Assembly: GCF_047675955.1 (NCBI RefSeq)
Contig: NC_132914.1
Location: 42,061,521 to 42,125,520 of the forward strand
Reading direction: 5' to 3'
DNA: 64,000 nt
Origin: Chlorocebus sabaeus
Lineage: Eukaryota; Chordata; Mammalia; Primates; Cercopithecidae
Below the pieces are notes generated by a model, which was not told where the DNA came from, did not search any database, and saw only the letters and a program-made list of their open reading frames with translations. Below, piece by piece: positions 1 through 12,296 of this stretch. Both the position numbers and the translations under genes were made by a program. Position 1 is the stretch's first letter, and each line of letters starts with the position of its first letter.

Positions 1-930
1 TGGGATATATAGATGGCATTTTAAGCCATGAAACTGGTTGACTTAGAGATTAAGAATGGATAGAAAAGATCGACAAGGTCTGAGCCCTGGGGCATTTGAG
101 AGAGTAAAAAAAAAGGCCTGTAGGAGAAAGGAGAAAAACCAGGAGAGAGTGGTGAACCTGAAGCCAAGTGAGGAAAATTATGTTTTGAGAGAAAAGAATG
201 ATCAACTGAGTCAAATGCCTGAGTAGTTGATCAAGGAGATAGTAATTGATCAGCTAATTTGGCAAAATGGAAATTGTTAGTAATCTTGAAAGAAAAGCAT
301 TGGCTAGAGCAGTGAGACTAAAGTGTTGCTGGAAGGAAGAAGGCAGAGATAACAAGTATTGAAAATTTTTTCAAGGAATTTTGTTCTGAAGGGGACAGAA
401 AACTGGAAGATATGTCTGTAGAGTCAGGTAATGTCAAGGGAAGTTACATTTTGTTTGCTTTTGTTTTGTTTTCAAAGATGGCTGCTACTCTTGACTCTTT
501 GAACACTGATAGGAATGATGCAGTAGAAAAAGACTTATACAGAAGAGAAAGTTAATAATATATGGGCAGAATCCTTACACAGGTGAGAGAGGATGAGATG
601 CAAGATACAATGACGAATTTCATATTTGATAGGAGTGGGGCCACTTCCTCCAATAAAAGAGGAGGGAGAAAAAGCAGCAGGTATACAGAAATAAATGAGC
701 AGATATATAGAAATAAATAAATAAGCGAGTAAGGGTTGTGGTGGAAAGTGAGGCAGATTGCTTTTGACTACTTCTGTGTTCTCAGTTAAGTAGACAAGCC
801 ACTGACAGAGAATAAAGAGAAAGGAAGCAGTATCCAAAGTCTGAGGAGACTTAAGAAGTTGTGAAATGGCTGTTAACTGGAAAGTTGGAAGGGAATGTAA
901 CTAAGGAAATGAAGTAGGAATGCTGGACAG
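1..930 (-). mobile_element. L2 LINE fragment (ORF2 3' region, antisense)
   Basis: The plus strand follows the reverse complement of the L2 consensus. Recognisable pieces are 'atagatggcattttaagccatgaa', 'gagccctggggca', 'aaccaggagag', 'ggaatgatgcagtagaa' and 'cagattgcttttgactac', in the expected order. It is strongly diverged, as expected of an ancient mammalian LINE, and continues off the left edge. Confidence 0.7.
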
Positions 931-964
931 TGCTGATGGCCCTTACAGTAGGTAGCTTCTGAGA

Positions 965-1468
965 TGGCCCCAGAGATCTCACCACTTAGTATTCAAGCCC
1001 TTGTGTAATCCCCTTCCTTAAATGTGGGATGGACTTACTGACTTGATGCTAACAAATGTAAAGTGTGAGAAGTGATGGAATGTCACATCTGACATGAGGT
1101 TGTAAAAAAACTATGGCTCCCATATTGGGCATCTGCTCTTGGATTGTTTGCTTTAGGGAAAGCAAGCTCCCACGCCTTGAGGAGTGGCCCATGTATTAAG
1201 GAGATGAGATCTGCCAATAGCCACATGAATGTCCTTGGAAACAGATTCCCATTCCCTCCACTACCACCACAGACAAGCCTTCAATATAAGAAGACCACAA
1301 TCCTGGCCAAGAACTTGACTGCAATGTCATTAAGGCTCTGAATCAGAGCCACCCAGCTAAGCTGCGCACAAATCCCTGACCCACAGCAAGTGTGAGACAA
1401 TGTTTGCTGTTTTCAGCTGCTAAGTTTTGAGAGTAATTTGTTAGGCATCAATAGATAACTAATACAAT
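965..1468 (+). mobile_element. MaLR LTR, MLT1 type
   Basis: It starts with the 'cttgtgtaatccccttcc' motif. The tail reads 'cagctgctaagttttgag' and 'caatagataactaatac', typical of the 3' end of MLT1-class LTRs. It is a solo LTR with no internal region nearby. Confidence 0.65.
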
Positions 1469-1549
1469 CCACTAGAGATTTGTGATCACAAATTTGAAAG
1501 ACAGTGAGCTCAGTTACAAATTTAATGTAAGACAGTCAACAGAGGTATG

Positions 1550-1775
1550 TGCATTTTTCTACTCACATTCAGATGCACAGAAAAAAGTGTGCAAGGATAC
1601 TAACCCAAATTAAACATAGGTAACCCCTAGAGGATGAGTGGAAAAGATGGGGAAAGGGGGAAGGTGAAATGAAGATGCATATTCAGCTTTAATCCATATA
1701 CAAGCTTCTGTATGATTTGCATTATTTATAATCAACTTATATTCATTCTTCATGTGCATAATTTTTTAAAAAGAT
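1550..1775 (+). mobile_element. Ancient L1M 3' end fragment
   Basis: The order 'gtgtgcaaggatactaacccaaa', 'aacccctagaggatgagtgg' and a T-rich end resembles the 3' UTR of L1M elements (grace-note pattern 'ggaaggatacacaccaaa'). Diverged, so only a family-level call. Confidence 0.5.
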
Positions 1776-3059
1776 GATCTCAATTAAATTCTATAAAATA
1801 CAAAGAAACTAGCTTATCAGGGAAGAACAAAATTCCACTGTCTGATCTGTCTTGAAACTATAATCTGTGGTTCCTGGCATTCTTTCCAGGGCTGGAAATG
1901 TTCACTCTGGAACATTCACCAGTGCAAGATAAAGCCTTCAGACCATATTTAAGTGGTAACATGCAAATGCCAGGTTTTAGCCCCTGGTAAGGCAGCAGCA
2001 TTCCCATTCTTGGGTGGAAATCCCGATGAATACTCTGTTCAAGCTCCAGAGCTTGTCTGCTGCTGGCAAAACAGGCTAGAAGCCTTGGCATCCATCACCC
2101 AAGCCTGTTTCACTTGTTTCTTTGTGAAAATCCTTTGGGGCACAAGGATAAAAAACATCTTATCATTTAGGTGTCAAGTATCTTTAGGTTAGATTGTCAA
2201 AAGCTTTCATTGACTGTGTCATCTTAACCCCATTATCCTCTCAGGCTCTATGAAGGTGTAAATACAAATGGAGAAATTAATGAGTTCTCAAGTTGTGTTT
2301 TGTTTTTCATTCCTATGCCAAGACTTCTGATGACAAATCCTTTCAGTGCGTGTAGTTTCCCTGGCAATTATTCACTGGGCTCTGCTTGCTCTGTCTGCCT
2401 GTTTTCTAAAAATCATGCCCCTTCAACAGAGGCTATAGAGGAGCAGCTTTGTCAATTCGTTCAAAATAATTCAAAATTAATGGTAACTAATTGAATATAA
2501 TCTGATTGAATTTTCTACTCCTCTTAGATTGAAAACTTAATGGAAGCAGGGACCATATCTTATGTATCCAACATTCAACACTCACTAAACATCTTTTACT
2601 TTGCCAGGCAAGTGTCATGTTAGAAATAGCCCTGAGTAGCATGTATTGTGTATGTCATCCTTGACCACACCATCATTGCATTTCCTCTATTCCCATTTTT
2701 CCTCTATCTTGCTTTTTCTCATGTATTTTTGCTACATGTTTTTGGATCAGATGTATGCATGCTTTCCTTTAAAAAATTTACGTGATACTACATGTTTTTT
2801 CATTCTAAAAACGCCATTTAACAGTTGCAAGAATCCACAGAAAACTGGGTTAGTGTCACAAACTTTAATTATCTAAAAATAACAATAATTACCATAATTA
2901 GCAAGAAAAAGTTAGATTTTAACATATTTCCAATCACTGTTGTATAAACATATAGTAAAAACACTAATAACATTGGCTCAATGTATTCTATTTATAGCTT
3001 ATGATATATTCCTCAAGTTCAAGAGAAGTTCTTAAATTCTAGGTCTTCTCTTTGTACTG
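1776..3059. other. Intronic stretch, no recognised element
   Basis: AT-rich sequence flanking the NELL2 exon. A weak L2/MIR-like tail ('gcagggaccatatctt') lies near 2540-2600. I see no coding signal, promoter or structured repeat. Confidence 0.5.
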
Positions 3060-3061
3060 AC
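3060..3061 (-). other. NELL2: 5' splice donor of the NELL2 EGF exon
   Basis: On the minus strand the exon end reads GTGAAG followed by GTCAGTAC. This is a canonical GT donor with a good +3 to +6 context (CAGT). It closes the exon after the first base of a split Asp codon. Confidence 0.9.
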
Positions 3062-3202
3062 CTTCACATGATTCTCCACTTGGTGAAAACATCCCATTGT
3101 CATGGTAGCCATCTCTGCACTCACAGTGGTACCATCCAGGCAGGTTAATGCAATTAGCACGACTGTCACATTGAACAAAACCGTCAGAGCATTCATCAAT
3201 GT
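3062..3202 (-). CDS. NELL2: NELL2 coding exon: calcium-binding EGF-like domain (fifth EGF)
   Basis: Read on the minus strand this 141-base exon encodes one whole EGF module starting (D)IDECSDGFVQC and ending SPSGESCE. Seen: six cysteines at module residues 4, 11, 17, 26, 28 and 45; the DIDEC calcium-binding start; and CINLPGWYHCEC, which fits the C-x-N-x4-Y-x-C-x-C consensus for Asn beta-hydroxylation. The exon begins with the last two bases of an Asp codon and ends on the first base of the next Asp codon, so it is a symmetrical phase 1-1 exon, as is usual for EGF modules. The protein matches my memory of NELL2 (SDGFVQCDSRANC) and not NELL1, which differs at many of these positions. NELL2 is a secreted, oligomeric, thrombospondin-1-like glycoprotein (laminin-G/TSPN, VWC and six EGF domains) expressed in neurons and a ligand of Robo3. 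No frameshift or stop is present. No other NELL2 exon was found in the window. Confidence 0.95.
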
Positions 3203-3222
3203 CTGGCAAAAAAAGAGGGATT
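3203..3222 (-). other. NELL2: 3' splice acceptor and polypyrimidine tract of the NELL2 EGF exon
   Basis: On the minus strand the intron end reads CCCTCTTTTTTTGCCAG, then the exon starts ACATTGATGAATGC. This is a strong pyrimidine run with a CAG acceptor. A TAACTT about 30 bases upstream is a plausible branch point, but this is only a motif guess. Confidence 0.88.
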
Positions 3223-3479
3223 TTATAAAGTTATTTATTTTCTTTTAAAGAAACAAGAATATTCCGCTACAAGGCTACTAAAATTTTTAATGCCAGCAAA
3301 TCCTTGAAACTGGGAATACATAAAATTAAGAAAATCCACTTGTTTGTTAAAAGCTATACAGAAAGATGTGGTGTTATTAGTAATAGGAGAAACATCTAGA
3401 AGGCTTCTTTGATGCAAAAGGCATTCCACTGTAGAAAATGGAAAGAATCCATATGTGATGGTCATTAGTGCTGCTCACC

Positions 3480-3790
3480 AAATATTTTAGCTCTTCTAGT
3501 CACAAGCTAGGATTATGATTCTCCAGGCCCTTCCCATTAGGTATGGCCACGTGATAGGTGAAGTGTCTCTTAAGCCAGCTCAGGAGTGATAAGTGTCACC
3601 TCTATGCAGAGCCTTTAATATGCAGTGTGTGATTCACATATACCCTTTCCCTATCACAATGAATAGCCATTTCCAGATGCTCTAAAGACCTACCTGAGTT
3701 CCTGTGGGAGACAATCTGGTGCACCTTCCTTACTTACCTGGGATGGACTTATGGCATGAGAAAGAAATCAACCTTAGTTGACACTCCAAT
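3480..3790 (+). mobile_element. LTR-like fragment (MaLR/MLT1-like)
   Basis: The pieces 'cttcccattaggtatggcca', 'aagtgtcacctctatgcag' and 'catgagaaagaaatcaacctt' follow the order of old MaLR-class LTR consensus sequences. Diverged and without a clear end, so the family is uncertain. Confidence 0.4.
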
Positions 3791-3799
3791 ATAAATGAC

Positions 3800-4020
3800 A
3801 AAAGCATTCATGAATCAGCATGCTTCACATATTCAAGTATACATATTATTTATGTCACTTTCTACTGTGTTTCACACACACCACTTCATTCAACCCTCAA
3901 AAAAATCCTGCCATGTAGATAGTACATTGAACATGTGGGAAAAAAAAGATGGAGGCAGAGGGAAATTACGGGATTTAACCAAAGTCACCTGACAGTTCAC
4001 ATTCAGGTGTGTGCCCTTTT
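3800..4020 (+). mobile_element. MIR SINE
   Basis: Shows the MIR central core: 'ttcattcaaccctcaaaaaaatcctgcc', then 'ggatttaaccaaagtcacctgacag' and 'ttcaggtgtgtgccctt'. Typical divergence for a mammalian-wide SINE. Confidence 0.7.
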
Positions 4021-5700
4021 ATAGATGTAGATCATGCTGGATCTACTATACAAAGAGAGCTATGGATCTTGAGTCTCAGATACTTCCTCCAGAGGCTTAT
4101 TACTATTCCCAAATGTTGAAAGCCCTTGATTCTTCTTGTCTGGTCTACTGAATCGTGAGAACTTCCAACACCATTCAAGTACCTTCCCTTGCTCACAGGA
4201 GGAAAAGTAATCCCTGAAGTTGCCTTACAAAGTGTGTCCTCATTAGCTTCTGGTTTTCAGGATCTTTCGGCTTAACTTAGACTCTGCTATATGATCCAAT
4301 GGTGCTGACCCATTGTGGCTGTCAAAAATATCCACATGTCTCCCACTCCCATCTTGATAGCCGTATGCCATAGCTGAAGGTTCCAACCTGCCAAGGCAGG
4401 ATGGTTCTTTCCTATATGCTTCTGACACCTGAATCATATTTCCTGCTTCTGTGACCAGGCACGATGACATCCTTCAAGTTGAAGGTGAGACAAGATGCTT
4501 TTTAGAGACCTTTCCCCTCCAGACAGACTACTTAAGTTGACAGAATCTACTTCCTTCTTATTTCAGTCTCATTTCCCTCCAAATTCCTGGAAGCATATAT
4601 TCCTTTCATTTTCTTATAAAATGTCCTCTTTTCAGAAGTTCAATGTTGAAAGAGATAAATTAATGAATAAATATATACATAAGTAAAAAAAAAGTCCGAT
4701 AAATGAGCCATCACTCGTTTATTTCTTGATAGGTCAAGTGTCCCTTCAGCAAAATAGTAGCAAACCATCCTCTTAGATTATTAGGTAATGGGCCAAAAAA
4801 TAAATATTTTATATAGCTGTAATAGTTCAGCATTATTTCTGAATTATGAATGATTCTACCTCTGTGGTGCCTCTTCTTTAGATATCAGTTACTATTGACA
4901 GTCATTCTTAACTGTCAAAATAATTGCGACTGATCAAATCAGCTAACCATTGACTTCCTGACACGTAACTGATGTGGACTGCATTCATTTACTGAGGCCT
5001 CATAGGTTTTGTGAAATAGTCTATTTGTACTTCAGGGACCTCCCTAACTGATGAACCTCTGATTTTAAATAGGTCCAGAATATTTTGCTCATTTTAGCTT
5101 TATATGGTCTTTTCTTCTAACCCAAATGATGTAGAAAATTGATTATGTCATTTCTTAAGTGCATGGACAAAAGAAAACAGGTTGGAATTTAAGCTTTAGA
5201 AGTGAGTTTTATTGGAAGAAAGCCATACGGGGGATGGTTAAGAGTCATTCGTTTTGGAAGAATTTGGTCACTAGGGCTGGTAATTTGGAAGTAACTCTTG
5301 ATGGAACTGAGCTTACTCCACTGAAGCAACTTTCCCATCTATATTTAGCTTTCAGTTTAGTCCTTTCTTCCTTCCTTGACATAGTCGTCAGGTTATCTCA
5401 GTTTCTATGGTATAGATATATATTTCGATTGTTACTTCTCACTTCATTTCTCTCTTGTCACTCCTTTATCAGGCCCACTCCTATACTGCTTCATACTCAT
5501 TTCTTCTTAATTACATTACAGTAAACTTTCTTGATCTATAAATATACTCCATAAAGTTTAATAGAAATGCTATGTGTTATATTAATTAGTGTTTTGAAGA
5601 CTGGGAATACAAGCATGTGCCTGCCCATAATGTATTTTCATATAAACTTTGGGCATTATTATTATTTAATTATTACTGTGTGATAGGATTATAGAGGGTG
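4021..5700. other. Intronic stretch, no recognised element
   Basis: Mixed-composition sequence without an identifiable repeat, coding pattern or RNA gene. The 121-residue open frame at 5159-5524 has no recognisable domain and looks fortuitous. Confidence 0.5.
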
Positions 5701-5704
5701 AATA

Positions 5705-5870
5705 GGTAAATATGGCTGTTCCTCCACTTTTGATGTGGTTACCTTCCAATAAACCTATTGTAAGTCAAAAAGTCATAAGTTGAAATTGTATTTAATACTC
5801 CAAGCAACCTATCATAAATTAAAAAACTCATAAGTTAAACTATTTTAGGTCAGGGATCATCTGTATAAGT
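5705..5870 (+). mobile_element. Tigger/pogo-like non-autonomous DNA transposon remnant
   Basis: The left end reads 'ctgttcctccacttttgatg' and the right end 'aggtcagggatcatctgta', with 'cctattgtaagtcaaaaag' between. This is the pattern of non-autonomous pogo-class elements ('cgtaagtcggggaccatctgt' ends). The ends are only loosely inverted, and the subfamily is not assigned. Confidence 0.5.
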
Positions 5871-5879
5871 TTCATGCAT

Positions 5880-5995
5880 TAATTTACATATTCAATATTT
5901 ATTGAATGCATTTTATGTGCCAAGAACTAAGTGCTGGGGAAATAAGGATAAACAACACTGACGCAATTTCTGCCCTCAGTTAGTTAATCATCTAT
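5880..5995 (+). repeat. MIR/L2-class interspersed repeat fragment
   Basis: 'tattgaatgcattttatgtgccaag' followed by 'ctggggaaataaggataaac' and 'ctgccctcagttag' matches a common old mammalian repeat pattern. The precise family is not resolved. Confidence 0.45.
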
Positions 5996-8555
5996 TTGAA
6001 TTGTGCTTTATTGTAATAAAATTAAATTTATGAAAATCTGAATTTACAATCATATGGAACAGTATTTCCAAACATGCAACTTATCTGCCACCAGTGACAC
6101 GGTATGTAGTTGATAATGGGTAGATATTTTATTTTAATGGCTACATATTTATTTTTCTGAATTAGTTCCATTTGTAGCAAGTGAGACTTACAGTAGAGTA
6201 ATAAAACTATTTAAAATTTTAAAATGAGAAGAATTACAGAAACAATATTAAGTAAATATTGGTATAAATGGTCTATGAATATGAGAAAAACAATGAAGTT
6301 TTGAAAACAGCAATATACAACATAGGGTAATTATTCATCTTTCAAAAGGATTTGCTGAGTAATTCCTTGTGAAATGCAATGCCTTAATTCGTCTAAAATA
6401 CGTCTGAATTTATAAAAGACACTCATGTCATAGATCAAGATTATATGCTTGCTATCATTTAGAATAGGGAAAAACCAGCCAGATAATATATACAACCTCA
6501 TTTTACACTTTTATGTTCCTGCTAATTTTGATTTGTTTATGCAAATTTTTCTACTTTGGTTAGTCAGTAGACAATGAAAATGTGCTTGAATTGACAGAGT
6601 ATACACTTCCCACTAGAAGGCATGTTTTTTTGGCTCATGACTCTAATTAAAGCCAAAGATCTAATAAAACAAACAGTCTCATCTGTAAGTGATTTGATGG
6701 TATGCATATCCTTATTCACTCAGTAAATACTTAGTAAATAAAGAATTGAAGTCTGATCCACAATTTATGAATTAAGTATATTTTCTCTATATACAAATGA
6801 GGACATTAACAAGAATTACAACATAAATGCACACATATTTTCAAGTATGCTCATACTGTGCTTCACATATTTTCTAACAACACAGGGCAGTAAAAAAAAG
6901 TTCAGATAATTTATTTATTGGGTACTTTCATTAGGTTAGTTAAAACCTAACTTCATATTCTCTAACTGAGTCAGATACACAGAAAATAGCAGACCCGGGG
7001 AAAAAATGATACTATTTTATTCAGTATAAGAACTTCAAAACTTGAATGCATTACTTTCCAAACTAAATAAAAGTATTCAAAAAATTAGTATAGGCTGTAT
7101 AAGCTTATATGACTTAGTCTTAATCATAAGGACCTTAACTTTTTACTCTGTACGTACATTATATAAAAAACTAAGAGTAAATTTCATGAATTTTATAATT
7201 TTATGACATATTCTGTCTTAGAAAGGAACTAGTTCCTTAGAACATTTTCAGTAACCACATTTAGAACAGTCAGCTAGCAATAGTATTAAAATGCTGTCCA
7301 AAAGCACAGAGAATCTAAAATCCAAAAGATGTTTAGCCATCCAACAACAGTCATGAATATCAGTCCTACTCTGGGGATCAGTATCAACTTAGATAAAAAA
7401 AATGAAAGGCACTGCTGAGTGTAGATTTCCTAGAAAGCACACATGTTTTGAGGCAATCATTAAAAACAAATCAACAGACAAACAAAACATAACAAAACAA
7501 AAACCAAAAAAGAAAAAAAAAAGAAAGGAAAATGTATGAAGAGAAAAACAACAACAACAACAACAAAAACCAAGCTCATATACATCAGTGTCTTGTTTTC
7601 TTTGTCCCCCTCAGGTATGGTGGCACAAGACTGGTTGTTTTGTACAATGCCACAAATCACTGGCTTCAGAGGCAATCAACTGAAAATGGCTTTTGCCAGC
7701 AGCATTTAAAGGGTTATTTTAGAAAATGACAAATTATTTCCTTATAAAATTAACTGCAGTTGTAGAATGAGACACTTGAGTGATAAACACCCTCTTTCTC
7801 ATGCATAGTAATAGTTCTTTCTACTATAAAATAAGAACAATAAAAAATGTGCAAATGTCCAGAACAATCCATACCTAAAATAGACCCTAATTATTACTTT
7901 AACACTCTCAAGAAAACTGATTAGTTTCTGCTCTTATACTGGATAAAAAAAGAAAGGAAATCCAACTCTTTTTTAAGATGAGTGAACTGTTTTTAATGAC
8001 AGTCACATAGAGTACTCTCTTTCATACTATTTTATCATTAATAAAAATATGACATTTCTCATTTAAAAATAGGCAAGTGTTCTATTTATATCATCATCAC
8101 ATGCACTGGTAGTTAAATTATATTGATAAACAGTAGGCAATTAAAGATCCCCAAAACAATGAACTCCTGATTACCCACATGTGGGTTATTTGCTGTCTAG
8201 ATTATCTGTAACGTTTTTTTGAATCACAAGGTCATTTCCATCTGTCTCTTGTTGAGCTTCTGGGAAGTCTGCTTTCAACATTTAGGCATGAATGCTCAAA
8301 TAATGCAAACTCATTATATTACTTTAAATGACTGCAAGATTTGGGTATAAAATATTGTCTAAAATTTCATATAAGAAGACTGATTTTCTCATGAATTTTT
8401 TGAAAATACAACATGGTGACATATGTAAATAAAAATGGAAAACCACAAAATCCTCTGCACAAGTTACACCCAACATTGCATATTTAGAGAAAATTATATT
8501 CATTACTTTATAGTTCATAATTAGGAAGTTAATGACTGGTATTAAAAATGCACAG
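5996..8555. other. AT-rich intronic stretch, no recognised element
   Basis: About 2.5 kb of AT-rich unique-looking sequence. A short (AAC)n run lies at 7546-7568. No ORF has coding character, and no transposon family is recognised. Confidence 0.5.
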
Positions 8556-8559
8556 ATAT

Positions 8560-8695
8560 AATCTCTTTATCATATTGTTTAATCATTACAAGAGCCATAT
8601 GAAATATTCTTATCCTTATGTCATAGACAAGAAGGTGGTGACAGCAAACAGAACAGAACCCTTTCAACTCCAAGCCCAGTTCTTTTTTCCCTTAT
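8560..8695 (+). mobile_element. MIR SINE fragment
   Basis: 'gtttaatcattacaagagccatatgaa', 'cttatgtcatagacaagaaggtgg' and 'ctccaagcccagttc' follow the MIR core-to-3' order. Confidence 0.5.
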
Positions 8696-9429
8696 GGTAG
8701 GCTGCCTTTCAAGACCAACACTTCGCCAAACAGAATCAGCCTATGCTTTGGAACATCACAGTGTATATCTTAAAGTCAATGAATTGCAGCTCGTTGGCTC
8801 TTTGAACTAGGAATAATACTTTCTTCATAGTTTGCTGTTAACATACGAGGCCTCACAGGAGAAGCAGTAACTGGCTCGTAAGAGGTATCTAATATGTGCA
8901 AATTCCATGCCCATCTCCAAAATAATCCTTCAGAGTTTACAAAGCATGTTCACATTCATCATTCGATTACTTGAAAAGAAACAGAGGAAAATACAATTTC
9001 ATAAGATGGATTTAGTTGAAAGAATGTCTTTTCTTCTGTGAACAATCAAGAGTCACTGAAGGGTTATTAACAGGAGAGTGATGTGGAAGCTGCACCTTGG
9101 GAAGAACAGGGCAGCAGTTATGTGTCAAGCCAGTGGGACTGGGAAGACTCGAGGCCATCTCACCAGCTTATGAGACTACATTTCATAAAGAAAAAAGGTT
9201 ATAAAAATTTCAAGTAGAGAATAAGTGGAAACAAGGATAAAGAAGCATGTTTTCTTCAATGCTTATCTTTGGTCAGTGTACAACTCCCTCTCATGTCCCC
9301 TGTGTTGATGTCAGGTTGACCAAGTTCACATTCCATATGTCTGGGGGATATACCAGAAAAGGAAAGAAAATTGAGACAATCTGACTTTTCTTTTGGTTAC
9401 TAGAGTCTTAGTATTTTATTATTTCTTTC
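8696..9429. other. Intronic stretch, mostly unassigned
   Basis: Positions 9050-9180 ('cactgaagggttattaacagg', 'gagagtgatgtgg') resemble antisense L2, but too weakly to call. Otherwise nothing recognisable. Confidence 0.4.
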
Positions 9430-9680
9430 TTCTTCACAGAGTCTCTCCATATGTTTTCCCGGTTGACTAAAATGTTCTTTTTCTCATCCTCTCACCTGAG
9501 TTAGTTAACTACTTCTCATCTATCTGTCCCATACTAACATTAATGTCCCTTGGGGAAGCTTTCCTTGACTCTGGAGACTAGATTAGATCTCCTATTACTT
9601 AATGATTAGTCTACTTTCCCCCATATTTTCCTTGTATTTTATATCCTTGTAATAGCATCTATATGCTTTTTCTTTTTGCC
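9430..9680 (+). mobile_element. L2 LINE 3' fragment
   Basis: 'cttggggaagctttccttgactctgg', 'gatctcctattacttaa' and 'ccttgtaatagcatctatatg' follow the L2 3' end in the sense direction. Confidence 0.55.
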
Positions 9681-9879
9681 TAAACTTGCACAAATATTAC
9701 ACTGATTTAATACAATTTCAATTCTGGAGAAGTTCCTACCTATGTTTTTCTCCCATGTTCAAAAGCATTTTTCATTTGGGCTTTTTGTCCTTCCAAATAA
9801 ATTTCAGATTTATTAGTTGGTGAACTTCTCAGCAACAAAACAAAACAAAACAAAATAAACACAAGAAATGGGGGAGGGG

Positions 9880-10200
9880 AAAGCCTGCATTGATTCTATA
9901 TATTGACTTTGGGAGAATTGAAATCTTTATATTATTGTATCTTTTAATCAATACATATTATATATTTCCTATTTCTGTAATATTTTACAGATTTCTGAAT
10001 GTATGTATTGTGTATATATTGCCTGAACTTATTCCTAAATGTTTTATTACTTTATCTTTTTTTAAATTAACTTTATTGAGGTAAAATTTATATAGGAAAA
10101 AAATCACTAACAATTTCATGACTTTTCACATTAGTCACTACCATAATCAAGATATAATGCATTTCCTTCACTTCCAAAATTTCCTTCATATCAAAGTAGT
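9880..10200 (-). mobile_element. Antisense L1 fragment (old)
   Basis: 'cattgattctatatattgac' and 'gaacttattcctaaatgttttatt' are the reverse complement of an L1 ORF2 segment. The adjoining 'aactttattgaggtaaaat' piece to about 10200 is L1M-like but weaker. Confidence 0.5.
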
Positions 10201-11465
10201 TTGAAAATAATTTTTATAAATATTAATTTAATGTTTATCTCTCAGAGTAAATTTCAAATGGCCAGAAATTATGTTATATTTTACACCATATCTCTAACAC
10301 TTAGAAGAGAACTGGGCACATGGCTGGAGATTGATAAACACATGCTGAATGAATAGATGAATGAATGCTCTGTTTGTAACAGCAAGTAAGTAAGTGGAAC
10401 ACTCACTATGCCACACTTGAGTTCTGCTAGGGTTGGAGGGGAATGAAGGCAGGAGTGACAGTTTGAAAGCATACACTAAGACAAAAATAACATGATGGTA
10501 AAATGATACTTCCTCATTCTACTTCAAATGTTTTTGCCAAAAGACTATAATATTAGATGCAGTACAATAGGTGAAGAGAATGTGTTAATTTTACACACTT
10601 TTATATACCTATTTAATTATATGTATTTTTAAACAAAAATAATACATCAACACCTCTGATTAAAATGAAAGACTGAAAACATTTTTAAATCTCTTCTTCT
10701 TTACTTCCAACCCTGTAAACATTATGTTAGAGGAACAAAGAAAAGTATAAAAAGCCAACAAAGACAAAAAGAAAAATGACAACAGGATAGAAGAAAGTAT
10801 AATACATTTCTGTCTTTTCTTGGAAAATAGAATATAGGTGAAGTGGTAGAGACAGAGTAAAAGGAACCAAAGATTATAATCTTTAAGTGATAATCAGGTA
10901 TGGCTGATTATTAATAATTATTAATGATTAAGAATATGGCTAATGGGTGTAGTAATCTTCCCTGAAAAACCCTGAAGAGTCTTGAAATACCATGTAGAGC
11001 TGAGATGAGATATGCAGCTGGAAGTAGTTGAGTTAATTAAAAGTCTACTGATGAATAATCAACCTACTCATCTCCTCCCACCAAGAGCAGATTGTTGAAA
11101 GAAAGCAGTTACCCTTAAAAGGCAGAGTGAATGTTTGTTTGTTTTTTTCCTGCAAGGGAAATAAATATCTGTGGGAAACTAAAGCAGCAGTGTAGAATTT
11201 GTTATTGTTTGAATCAAAGTCCTCTGCATTTCAGTCTTTAGATATCTTGAAGTACAAAAACTGGCTCTTTTTTTTTTTTTTTTTTAGCTTACGAATGTAA
11301 GTTTGCAAGCCAAAAAAAAGCCTACCCTCATATCAAAGCTCAAAATCAATTTTCTATGTATTCACTTCTAAACATTAATGTGAAATCAAGGAGCAACGGA
11401 TAATCAAGAAAAGTCTGTAACATGTAAGAGAAGAGCCAAGATAGAGTATCAGAAAAACTGACCCT
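10201..11465. other. Intronic stretch, no firm element
   Basis: A-rich sequence. Parts (10650-10800 and 11400-11465) may continue the L1M/HAL1-like relic downstream of the Alu, but similarity is too thin for a call. A T tract lies at 11270-11285. Confidence 0.4.
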
Positions 11466-11484
11466 GAAAGAAATAGAGATAATT

Positions 11485-11800
11485 GGCCGGGCACGGTGGC
11501 TCACGCCTGTATCCCAGCACTTTGGGAGGCCGAGGTGGGTGGATCACAAGGTCAGGTGATCGAGACCATCCTGGCTAACACAATGAAACTCCGTCTCTAT
11601 GAAAAAAAAAAATACAAAATACATTAGCCACGTGTGGTGGTGGGTGCCTGTAGTCCCAGCTACTCGGGATGGTGAGGCAGGAGAATGGCGTGAACCCGGG
11701 AGGCGGAGCTTCCAGTGAATCGAGATCGCGCCACTGCACTCCAGCCTGGGCGACAAAGCGAAACGCCATCTCAAAAACAAACAAACAAACAAAAAACAAA
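11485..11800 (+). mobile_element. Full-length AluY with target-site duplication
   Basis: It begins GGCCGGGCACGG, has the AluY-type 'gaatggcgtgaacccgggag' and 'ggcggagctt' diagnostics, and ends in an A/C-rich tail with AAAC repeats. Flanking duplications are aaagaaatagagataatt (11467-11484) and aaagaaatagggacaatt (11801-11818). Inserted in an A-rich old L1M/HAL1-like region. Confidence 0.93.
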
Positions 11801-11819
11801 AAAGAAATAGGGACAATTC

Positions 11820-12290
11820 ACAGAACAGAACCAAAAATATTTCTAATTAACATTCTTAAATAGATTTGAGAGAATATTTCATCTATAAAATAAGGACACA
11901 GTGATTACAAAAAAATATTCAGAGAGGAATAAAGAGTTCTTGAAAATTAAATATATACTAACTGGAGCCTTAAAAAATGCAATGTTAAGACTTGGAAGAT
12001 CAAGTAGAAGTCGTCTCTTGAAAAGCAGAACATATAGAGAACAGAGGAAAAATATGAAAACAGCAAAAGCAAACAAAGCAAAGACCACCAACCCAAAATG
12101 CTCAGCTTCTGATTGAAGAGAAATTTCATACCAAGAACACACACAAAAAAACCAATGGGAGAAAAATATCTTTAATAATAATAATAAGTCCAGAACTTTT
12201 CTCAAAGCTATTGTCTTCAGATTGAAAGGTCTATCAGGGTCTTCAAATATACTGAATAAAGATATGTTAGCCAATAGCTGTTGTTGGCTA
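11820..12290 (+). mobile_element. L1M/HAL1-like ORF1 relic, 5' part
   Basis: 'aaaaagcagaacatatagagaacag' to 'tttctcaaagctattgtc' and 'ttcagattgaaaggtctatca' follow the order of HAL1/L1ME ORF1 DNA. The relic resumes after a MIR at 12540. Decayed with no open frame. Confidence 0.55.
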
Positions 12291-12296
12291 TACGGC

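Larger units (their letters stand above)
1..3061 (-). other. NELL2: NELL2 intron downstream of the EGF exon (partial)
   Basis: Inferred from the donor at 3060-3061. The next expected exon, the sixth EGF module beginning IDECGTGRHSC, is not present before the window edge, so this is the 5' part of the following intron. Confidence 0.85.
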
